A program made the position numbers and the translations under genes. DNA of 7,965 nucleotides from Bacillota bacterium (GTDB taxonomy: Bacteria > Bacillota > Dethiobacteria > SKNC01): the NCBI GenBank assembly GCA_007120745.1, contig SKNC01000042.1, positions 1 through 7,965 of the forward strand, written 5' to 3'. How positions within the stretch are numbered: the first letter of the stretch is position 1; each line of letters opens with the position of its first letter. This document shows positions 1 to 5,871 of this stretch, one piece after another. The notes beneath the pieces are model-generated. The model ran no database searches, was not told where the DNA came from, and saw nothing but the letters and a program-made list of their open reading frames with translations.

Positions 1-2033
1 GAAACCATGGCTTCAATGACCGTAATACCGAAGGCCTCGAAGAGAGCAGGTTGGATAAATGCACCCCGGTAGTCAGCTACAAAGCGGTAGAGTTCTCCGG
101 ATAGTTTCTTATCCAGGTATGCACCGATCCAGCGAATCTGATTGTCTAAATCGTGCTGATTCATAAGTTCATGCATATAGGCAATTTGTTCCTGCTCCTC
201 CGAGTCCGTGGAAAAGCTTTCATCCACGTGGCCTGCAATCACCAGCAGGTTAACGTTTTTTCGCAGCTCTTCGCTGCTGCCATACCAGTCCACCAGGCCG
301 GCAATGTTTTTCACCTTGTCCAGCCGCGCCATGGTAAAGACAATCGGCTTATCTTTTTCCTCCAGGTGTCCCCGGGCATTATCCCTTTCTTCTCCGAAGA
401 CCAGGTCTTCAATTTCTCCGTGAAGAGACTGAAGGCGGTCTTTTGTTCGTGTATATGGGAAATATATGTCTGCATCGGCTCCGGGAGAAACGATGTTGAA
501 CTTGGGGTCGAAAACTTCGATTCCATGGACCACCCGGTACAGGTCCGGCATGGTAAAGGCATTATAACTTTCATATTGTCCCACACTGCTTTTGTTTCCC
601 GCAATCTCCTGGTATGTGCTGGTTATAATGAAATCTGCTGAATTCATGGCAATCAGGTCCGCGGTAAACTGGCAGGAAAAATGATATTCCGAATCATTTT
701 CTTTCCAGTACAGGTCGGAATACAGGTATTTTGACTTTTCCAGGGCGTGGGCAATGTTGCACTGGGTGACTTCTAAACTGTTGGAAAGCAGCGTGGCCAC
801 CAGGTTGCCGTCGGAGTAATTGCCGATAATCAGGTCAGGACGGTTACCCAATTCCGCCAGTATCTCTCTTTCTACTTCTTCAGCAAAATCCTCCAGGTAA
901 GGCCAAATTTTAAACCGGGAGATCCAGTGGGGAATAACCTCTCCCTGCTTGTTCCGGAACGGTACCCGCAAAATTTTTGCACTTTGAGTTCCCTCAATAT
1001 GTTCCATCCGCTGGTTTGCAGTTGTGCCTTGAGACTCTGGGATCAGGCGGGTTACCACCATAATTTTGGGTTCAATATCTAAACCCTGCTGTTCCAGGCG
1101 CTGGCGCATTTCTTTCTCCAAGGCATGAACCTGGTCCAAAATATATACTACCTGTCCACCGGTATCCGGCATACCCAGGACATTGGCCTGACCGAAAAAC
1201 CCGTGGGGGGATAAAATAACCAGACTGAAAATCATGGGAATACGTCCTAAAAACCGGCTGAGATTTCCCGGTTCCGGTGCCTCCAGGATATCGGACAGCA
1301 GGTTAATGGTATCCCTGATTCGGCCGGCCTTATCTCCCCAACCCGGTTCAAAACCCAGGTAGTGCATGACCCGGCTCACTTCTGACCAACTGGTCTCCGG
1401 GGGCTTCTTTTCCAGGTACTTGTCCGCCTGCCGAAGAGCATCCCGCAGGGAGGAAATATTGTTCACGCGCTCGTTCAGCATCAACTGGACTCCCCTGGCC
1501 TGGTGCATCCGGAGAAAATCCAGCAGGCTTTTGCTTCCCTTCTCCAGATCCTGAAAAATCTGGCTGGAAAGGCGCCGGTTGAGGTATTCCACTCCATTGC
1601 CTATGGAGCGGGTTTCAATTAATTTGGGAAAACTCCGGTTAAATGGAGTCAGGTCCACCTCCAGGGTCCATTTGTTCTGCTGTCTCTCTCCCCGGACCAG
1701 TTCCTCCTTGAAGGCAAGAAACTGGGAAACGGTAACTTCTTTATAATAGAGTTTGTCTAAGTGCAGGCGAACATAGTTCCAGCGGGCAATTTCGGGGCGA
1801 ACGGCTAAATAAATCCAGGGAGGATTGATCACTGCTTCCTGCACACGCTTTAGAATATTTTCCAAAGGTTTCAGGGCTGCTGCCGTTTCAGCGCTTTCTA
1901 TTTTTATAAAGTTCTGGTACTCGTCCCAGATACTTGAACTTAAAAGAAAAGGGCGTTCCAGGCTCAAATAGTGTCGGAGCAAAAGATATAAGGAGTCCCT
2001 GTTTTCTTGAATTAATGTTTCTATGGATTGGAT
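1..2033 (-). CDS. Sucrose synthase (GT4 family), C-terminus cut off by the window edge
   Basis: This enzyme reversibly cleaves sucrose with NDP to NDP-glucose plus fructose in the cytoplasm. About 677 residues are present, against roughly 800 for the family, so some 115-130 C-terminal residues lie beyond the left edge. The N-terminal third carries family signatures, including IGNGVEYLNRRLS and FEPGWGD. The first glycosyltransferase half has SPHGFFGQANVLG (from residue 275) followed by MPDTGGQVVYILDQ. The second half has HGIEVFDPKFNIVSPGAD, the phosphate-binding pair R570/K575 in MARLDKVKN, and the E-x7-E pair E666/E674 in FEAFGITVIEA. The frame is open throughout. No ATG, GTG or TTG lies between the upstream in-frame stop (2042-2040) and a TTG at 1982, and the first Met codon is residue 176. 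I placed the start at ATC 2033, nine bases after GGAGG, giving an N-terminus (M)QSIETLIQENRDSLY that fits bacterial homologues. The gene overlaps the upstream sps end by 13 bases. Family identity is near certain; the start is uncertain. Confidence 0.95.
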   Translation of the reverse strand, partial: MQSIETLIQENRDSLYLLLRHYLSLERPFLLSSSIWDEYQNFIKIESAETAAALKPLENILKRVQEAVINPPWIYLAVRPEIARWNYVRLHLDKLYYKEVTVSQFLAFKEELVRGERQQNKWTLEVDLTPFNRSFPKLIETRSIGNGVEYLNRRLSSQIFQDLEKGSKSLLDFLRMHQARGVQLMLNERVNNISSLRDALRQADKYLEKKPPETSWSEVSRVMHYLGFEPGWGDKAGRIRDTINLLSDILEAPEPGNLSRFLGRIPMIFSLVILSPHGFFGQANVLGMPDTGGQVVYILDQVHALEKEMRQRLEQQGLDIEPKIMVVTRLIPESQGTTANQRMEHIEGTQSAKILRVPFRNKQGEVIPHWISRFKIWPYLEDFAEEVEREILAELGNRPDLIIGNYSDGNLVATLLSNSLEVTQCNIAHALEKSKYLYSDLYWKENDSEYHFSCQFTADLIAMNSADFIITSTYQEIAGNKSSVGQYESYNAFTMPDLYRVVHGIEVFDPKFNIVSPGADADIYFPYTRTKDRLQSLHGEIEDLVFGEERDNARGHLEEKDKPIVFTMARLDKVKNIAGLVDWYGSSEELRKNVNLLVIAGHVDESFSTDSEEQEQIAYMHELMNQHDLDNQIRWIGAYLDKKLSGELYRFVADYRGAFIQPALFEAFGITVIEAMV

Positions 2034-4201
2034 TTGGACTCACCTCCATTTTCTAAGTTAGGGATGCGAATGTCACCGAAAAAGTCATAGAAGCGGATGC
2101 CTTCAATAATTCCCCCGGCGTGCTTTTCTTCGGCGAAATAGATGCAGGGCCTTTCTTTAAGGGGAGACAGTTCAGGGCTGTAGTTTCCTACTACCACCGC
2201 CAGGGTATCTCCTGTCAGCATCTCCCTGTCATTTCCGGAGTCCCCTGCCACCAGAAACCGCTGCAGAGGAATCCCCCACTTGATGCTGAGAAAGCGAAGG
2301 GCCAAACCCTTTGAAGCCCGCACAGGAAGCAGGTCTAAAAATTCTTCATGGGAGTAAATAACCTGAGCCTGCAGGTTTTTTTTGCGTAGAGCCCGCCTGA
2401 CTTCCCTGATTCCCGGCCACTTTTTGGGATCCACGTAATAACTAATTTTATGTTCCTGCTGCTCCTTTTGGGGCTGGAGCCGTATACCGGGCAGTTGACT
2501 TACGGCTTCCCTCAGCTTCTCTGGTTTCCAGCGGAAGTTAATATGCTGCCGCCAGGAAATATCTTCTACAGGAGGCCTTCCGTAATGGATTTCACTTCCT
2601 ACAGAGGTAATCAAAATATCCGGAATGGAAATATTCCATTCTTTCAGAATTTCCAGGGTGCTTTCCAGGCGCCTCCCGGTAGCCACTCCAAATCCTACCC
2701 GGGCTTTCGTCTGCTTGAGCATTTCCAAAAGAGCCTCCAGTGCTTTTGGATCTCCCGTTAAGGTGTTATCGATATCACAGAGAAGAATGCGGTCTACCGT
2801 AGGAAGCTTGCTTACTCCCTTGGTTATCATGGATTCTTTCCAATATTTTTTATTCAATATTTTATGGCATTCTGCCAGATACTTTTCTACATGTCCCGGC
2901 CAGGAGTAGTGCTGATGGGAACCCTTCAGTCCCTGCTGTACCCACTTCTGCCAGCGCTTTCGGTCAGATAACGCGTCCAGCAGAGCATCTCCCATTTTTT
3001 TGCTGTCCAGTGGGTCTACCAGAAGCCCGTTTTTGCAGTTACGGATAATTTCCTGGGGACCTCCGTTTTCAGTCGCCACCATGGGAAGGCCGCTGGCTGC
3101 AGCTTCAATCAAGGTCAACCCAAAAGGTTCGGTAACTGCAGGATTCACAAAAACTCCCCCGGTTTTAGCAGCCACGCGGTACAGGTCCGGTACATCTGTG
3201 ACTTGATGCTGCTTGGGGTAGGCAATCGAACCATAAAGATCATACTGATCCACCTGCAGCAAAAGTGATGTCATAACACTGCGGGGGCCTTTTTCCATAT
3301 CCTGAATCTTATCCCGGTTTCCTGCCACAATAACCAGGTTGGCCATATCCCGCAGCCTGGGGTTTTTTCCATAGGCTTCAACCAGCGTGGATATATTTTT
3401 TCGTTCATCAGGCCTGGACAAGGCCAGGATCATGGGCTTGTCAGGGTCCACCAGGAAACGGGCCAGTTCTTTTTTGTAAGGGGGATCATGTTCATTTTCT
3501 TGGGGAGGGCAAAAACGTTTTAGATCTGTCCCCGGGGGAAGAACCTTCATAAATTGAGGTTGATAGTTATCGTAAAGACTGTACTGTTCTTCCACTTCCT
3601 GTTGGGTGCTGGTGACCACCAGGGAGGCGTTTTCCAGGGTCATTTCCTCCGCTTCTATCCGCTGGGTCATGTTATACCTGGATTCAATATTTTTTTCTTT
3701 CACTCCTTTGGCCTTCAGCCGCTCCCTTTTAATTCTCCCCAGGGAGTGCCCGGTATGGATAAGGGGTATTCCCAGCAGGTTTGCTACCCGAACTCCCACG
3801 TAGCCGGCATCGGCATAATGGCTGTGAATCCAGTGGGGAACTCTCCGAACCAAACGCAGGTGACGGAGCACCCCATCTGCAAAGCTGTCCATATACGGCC
3901 AGAGAACTTCTTTACGGAGATATCGCCGGGGCCCGCAGGATATTCGAACAATATTGGCTCCGGGAATGATTTCTTCAAACTTTTGTGCATAGGACTCGTC
4001 CACCTTGGGGTCAATTACCCTGCGGGTAAGAAGGTCCACCCGTTCCACCTGTGGATTTTGTGCCAACGCTTTGGCCAGTTCCACTACATAAGTGGTCTGG
4101 CCTCCGGTGTCAGCGTCCCGCCCCAGTTCCAGGCTGCTTCCTCGAATTAAGCCATGGACGCTGATTAATACGATGTAAAGGCCTTCCTTATCTTGACTCA
4201 C
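2021..4201 (-). CDS. Bifunctional sucrose-phosphate synthase / sucrose-6-phosphate phosphatase
   Basis: The protein would condense NDP-glucose with fructose-6-phosphate to sucrose-6-phosphate and then hydrolyse the phosphate to give sucrose. Residues about 7-450 form a GT-B, GT4-family synthase, with DTGGQ (31-35), HTGHS (149-153), R263/K268 in SRPDERKN, and the E-x7-E pair E358/E366 in EPFGLTLIEA. Residues about 467-712 form a HAD-type phosphatase with DIDNT (nucleophile D476, acid/base D478), VATGR, KISYYVDP, K631 in RASKG, and GDSGND (D654, D658). All expected phosphatase residues are present, unlike the degenerate phosphatase-like tails of many synthases. I chose GTG 4201 (726 residues) because AGGAGG ends eight bases before it. 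The GTG nine bases upstream (4210) overlaps that Shine-Dalgarno. The start shares GTGA with the stop of the upstream kinase, indicating translational coupling. Confidence 0.95.
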   Translation of the reverse strand: MSQDKEGLYIVLISVHGLIRGSSLELGRDADTGGQTTYVVELAKALAQNPQVERVDLLTRRVIDPKVDESYAQKFEEIIPGANIVRISCGPRRYLRKEVLWPYMDSFADGVLRHLRLVRRVPHWIHSHYADAGYVGVRVANLLGIPLIHTGHSLGRIKRERLKAKGVKEKNIESRYNMTQRIEAEEMTLENASLVVTSTQQEVEEQYSLYDNYQPQFMKVLPPGTDLKRFCPPQENEHDPPYKKELARFLVDPDKPMILALSRPDERKNISTLVEAYGKNPRLRDMANLVIVAGNRDKIQDMEKGPRSVMTSLLLQVDQYDLYGSIAYPKQHQVTDVPDLYRVAAKTGGVFVNPAVTEPFGLTLIEAAASGLPMVATENGGPQEIIRNCKNGLLVDPLDSKKMGDALLDALSDRKRWQKWVQQGLKGSHQHYSWPGHVEKYLAECHKILNKKYWKESMITKGVSKLPTVDRILLCDIDNTLTGDPKALEALLEMLKQTKARVGFGVATGRRLESTLEILKEWNISIPDILITSVGSEIHYGRPPVEDISWRQHINFRWKPEKLREAVSQLPGIRLQPQKEQQEHKISYYVDPKKWPGIREVRRALRKKNLQAQVIYSHEEFLDLLPVRASKGLALRFLSIKWGIPLQRFLVAGDSGNDREMLTGDTLAVVVGNYSPELSPLKERPCIYFAEEKHAGGIIEGIRFYDFFGDIRIPNLENGGESKSNP
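2040..2047 (-). promoter_or_regulatory. Shine-Dalgarno for the sucrose synthase gene
   Basis: GGAGGTGA on the minus strand lies inside the end of the sps coding region and is a near-perfect anti-16S match. Nine bases after its GGAGG core comes ATC (2033-2031), in frame with sucrose synthase. The next unconventional candidates are ATA (2024-2022), which overlaps the sps TAG stop, and ATT (2012-2010). No canonical start codon stands at usable distance in this frame. A GTG that overlaps the site itself (2043-2041) is in a different frame. Confidence 0.75.
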
Positions 4202-5118
4202 ATTTTCCACCTCCTGATGAACTGGTCGTAAAGAGAACGATTATCCGTTGTAGCTCCGCGAATTTTTACTATTTGGGAGGCAAATTCCAGGGATCGTTCC
4301 AGTATGACCGGGGGATCCCAGTTTAAGATGATACCGGCAATGTTTACCGCACTGAAAGCGTCCCCTGCACCTACAGTGTCTATAATATTTTCCACGGGAA
4401 CCGGCTCTCCCTGCCAGGTTTCATCACCGGAGGTCAGGAGTGCGCCCCTGGAATCTTGGGTAACTATCACCAGGGAACAGTTTACATCACGGCAGAGCTT
4501 GGAGGCAGCCTCTGTTATGTTTTTTTCTAACAGGTTATCTTTTTGAGTCACCACGGCCAGTTCCTGCTGATTCATTTTGGCCCACCGGGCTTCTTTTAAT
4601 AGTTTCTCAACGGTTTCCGGTTTCCACCAGGGATCCCGCAAATTGATATCTGTGAAGATGGGAACCCCGGTTTCTTCGGCCAGCTGCTGCCAGGCCTGGT
4701 GGGAAGTACTGCAGCGCAGGGCCAAAGTACCGGCATAGAGAAGAAATGGCTGTATTGGTTTCGCTGCCTGCATTGCCAGGGAAGCATCTATATAATCGTA
4801 AGCCTGCTCCGGCATTATGGTATAACGGGGCTCATCTGATTCTATCTCAACTCTAACAGTACCCGTAGGGTAAGTGGAATCCAGCTGGATGCCCCCGATA
4901 TCCATTCCCCAGGAATGCATTTTTTCTAACACTTTTTTCCCCAAACTGTCCTGGCCGATCCGGCTGATAAAAAGCGGTTCCAGCCCAAATCCTTGAAGAT
5001 GCCAGGCCACATTAAAGGGGGCACCCCCCAGGACAGCACGGGACTCCGAAAACTGGTCGAAAAGAACTTCGCCAAAAATTATGGGTCGTCCCCTGCGCAC
5101 AGCAGAATTGTTCAGCAA
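4198..5118 (-). CDS. PfkB-family carbohydrate kinase, probable fructokinase
   Basis: This is a ribokinase-fold sugar kinase of 306 residues, a normal length for the family. Visible motifs are the N-terminal FGEVLFD (15-21), the sugar-binding GGAPFNVAWHL (31-41), TDINLRDPWW (156-165), KMNQQE (181-186), and the ATP/catalytic signature DTVGAGDAF (247-255) with catalytic base D253. Fructose specificity is inferred from context: the two downstream genes make and cleave sucrose, and sucrose synthase releases fructose that must be phosphorylated before it re-enters synthesis. The family also includes kinases for other sugars, so the substrate is not proven by sequence. The start is TTG 5118, eleven bases after GGAGG (5134-5130), which is slightly long. 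A GTG in frame at 5100 is an alternative without a Shine-Dalgarno. It is the first gene of the operon, and its TGA overlaps the sps GTG start. Confidence 0.9.
   Translation of the reverse strand: MLNNSAVRRGRPIIFGEVLFDQFSESRAVLGGAPFNVAWHLQGFGLEPLFISRIGQDSLGKKVLEKMHSWGMDIGGIQLDSTYPTGTVRVEIESDEPRYTIMPEQAYDYIDASLAMQAAKPIQPFLLYAGTLALRCSTSHQAWQQLAEETGVPIFTDINLRDPWWKPETVEKLLKEARWAKMNQQELAVVTQKDNLLEKNITEAASKLCRDVNCSLVIVTQDSRGALLTSGDETWQGEPVPVENIIDTVGAGDAFSAVNIAGIILNWDPPVILERSLEFASQIVKIRGATTDNRSLYDQFIRRWKM
4208..4215 (-). promoter_or_regulatory. Shine-Dalgarno deciding the sps start
   Basis: AGGAGGTG on the minus strand lies within the last codons of the kinase gene. Its AGGAGG core (4215-4210) is eight bases from GTG 4201. 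Because this core includes the first base of the alternative GTG at 4210, that upstream codon is unlikely to be the start. Confidence 0.8.
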
Positions 5119-5261
5119 AGGTATTATTCCCTCCTTATCATGATCTTCCTACGTAAAAATAGTAAAAGGCAGGAATCTTAGTGGCCTATTCAGCTCCTTC
5201 CTGTGAAACCTTTTTAACCGGTTGTTGTTTTTTACTTCGATATTTTACTGCTTATTTCCTC

Positions 5262-5286
5262 TTAATAATCCTATTAATTGGGATTA
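5262..5286. repeat. Overlapping short inverted repeats, possible operator
   Basis: TTAATA (5262-5267) pairs with TATTAA (5272-5277) across four bases. Overlapping it, TAATCC (5266-5271) pairs with GGATTA (5281-5286) across nine bases. They lie about 145-170 bases upstream of the kinase start, where a regulator of the sucrose operon could bind. The region is AT-rich, so chance occurrence is quite possible. Confidence 0.25.
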
Positions 5287-5416
5287 AAAGCCTGTTCTGG
5301 CCAATGGGTTGATGAATATTTCGTTTCAATGGCTGTATAGATAATTTTGATGTATTTAAACGGTTTTAGCCGGTTGAGTCCCCAGGGCTGTAGGAAGTAC
5401 CACTGACCATGGATAC

Positions 5417-5444
5417 AAAACTTGTTATATTTATACAAGCTTTT
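5417..5444. repeat. Hairpin-forming inverted repeat upstream of the lipoprotein gene
   Basis: AAAACTTGT (5417-5425) is complementary to ACAAG-TTTT (5435-5444, with one extra C at 5440) around a nine-base AT-rich loop. Two copies of ATACAA (5413-5418 and 5433-5438) sit exactly 20 bases apart in the same stretch. It overlaps the -35 candidate of the lipoprotein gene, so an operator role is possible. A terminator role is less likely because the stem is GC-poor. Confidence 0.3.
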
Positions 5445-5451
5445 GCATAAA
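5422..5451 (+). promoter_or_regulatory. Weak sigma-A-type promoter candidate for the lipoprotein gene
   Basis: TTGTTA (5422-5427) and CATAAA (5446-5451), separated by 18 bases, resemble -35 and -10 boxes. Transcription would begin near 5458, about 40 bases before the ATG. The match to consensus is modest. Confidence 0.3.
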
Positions 5452-5497
5452 TATTGGAGTGGACCGTGCAAAAAACAACAGGGGGTTGAAAATTAAG

Positions 5498-5725
5498 ATG
5501 CTCAAAAAGAAATACCTTATTATAGCTCTTATCCTGCTGTTTTCCTTTGGGTGCCTTTTTGCGGGATGCGGCGGCCAGGGGGAAGACCCGGCAGATGATG
5601 CTGACGATGTAAACGATGAGGCATTGGAAGATGCCGAGGAAGGTTCCGATGAGCATGATGATTGTGAAGAGTGTGAAGAGGAAGAAAATGAAGAGGACAT
5701 AGAAGAAGAGGAAGAAGAGGAATAA
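5498..5725 (+). CDS. Small highly acidic lipoprotein with an HxxCxxC motif, function unknown
   Basis: I do not recognise this 75-residue protein. It has a typical lipoprotein signal: a positive start (KKK at 3-5), a hydrophobic core (about 6-21) and the lipobox FAGC, with C24 as the lipidated residue. Phe at -3 is slightly unusual. The mature 52 residues contain 32 Asp or Glu and no Lys or Arg, ending in seven glutamates. H53, C56 and C59 form a His-x2-Cys-x2-Cys arrangement that could bind metal or form a disulfide. The ATG at 5498 follows AGGGGG (5480-5485) at twelve bases, rather long. In-frame GTG 5459 and TTG 5486 would add residues before the signal and fit worse. It is probably a single-gene unit, ended by the hairpin at 5759. 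It would be anchored outside the membrane. Metal or cation binding is only a guess. Confidence 0.75.
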   Translation: MLKKKYLIIALILLFSFGCLFAGCGGQGEDPADDADDVNDEALEDAEEGSDEHDDCEECEEEENEEDIEEEEEEE

Positions 5726-5758
5726 AAATAAGCAATAAAAATAAATGCACGGTTATAA

Positions 5759-5787
5759 AACGGGTTTTTTATACCCGTTCTTTTTTT
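5759..5787 (+). terminator. Intrinsic terminator after the lipoprotein gene
   Basis: AACGGGT (5759-5765) and ACCCGTT (5773-5779) form a perfect seven-base-pair stem with a seven-base loop. A C and seven Ts (5781-5787) follow. It lies 34 bases after the lipoprotein stop and separates that gene from topB. Confidence 0.85.
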
Positions 5788-5811
5788 GATAAAATAAATT
5801 TATCTAAAATA

Positions 5812-5820
5812 TGCTAAAAT
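5812..5820 (+). promoter_or_regulatory. Extended -10 promoter candidate for topB
   Basis: TGCTAAAAT gives the TG-n extension plus TAAAAT, a good -10 box. There is no matching -35 at 16-18 bases; TTGATA (5786-5791) is 23 bases away. Transcription would begin near 5827, giving a leader of about 45 bases. The position just after the terminator supports an independent start for topB. Confidence 0.45.
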
Positions 5821-5871
5821 AGATAAAAGATATCATTGTTTTTTAGACGTATTATTGAAAGGACTGTTTAC

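Larger units (their letters stand above)
5119..5497. other. Divergent intergenic region between the sucrose operon and the lipoprotein gene
   Basis: This AT-rich stretch holds no convincing gene; open frames on either strand lack ribosome binding sites and coding character. It must contain the minus-strand promoter of the sucrose operon, but I found no good -35/-10 pair for it. It also contains a weak plus-strand promoter candidate, an 8-base palindrome AACCGGTT (5216-5223), overlapping inverted repeats at 5262-5286, and a hairpin-forming repeat at 5417-5444. The kinase leader could be up to a few hundred bases long. Confidence 0.6.

Noticed and set aside
153..641. 162-residue plus-strand open frame inside sucrose synthase
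   Set aside because: It is a shadow of the conserved minus-strand enzyme and shows no independent coding signal.
2041..2043. GTG 2043 as sucrose synthase start followed by a +1 frameshift
   Set aside because: It is in the wrong frame, sits within the Shine-Dalgarno, lacks its own ribosome binding site, and no convincing slippery site follows.
3554..4150. 198-residue plus-strand open frame inside sps
   Set aside because: It is antisense to a strongly conserved glycosyltransferase domain and has no recognisable motif.
4202..4210. Longer synthase start at GTG 4210
   Set aside because: That codon overlaps the AGGAGG core that serves GTG 4201 and has no Shine-Dalgarno of its own.
5216..5223. 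AACCGGTT palindrome as an operator
   Set aside because: It is only eight bases and single-copy, so chance occurrence is likely.
5459..5497. Longer lipoprotein start at GTG 5459
   Set aside because: It would put thirteen mostly polar residues ahead of a complete signal peptide and has no suitable ribosome binding site; ATG 5498 gives a normal lipoprotein signal.
5431..5700. Minus-strand serine-rich open frame opposite the lipoprotein
   Set aside because: It is the antisense reading of the GAA/GAG-rich acidic tract, which yields serine-rich low-complexity sequence; no ribosome binding site or family feature.
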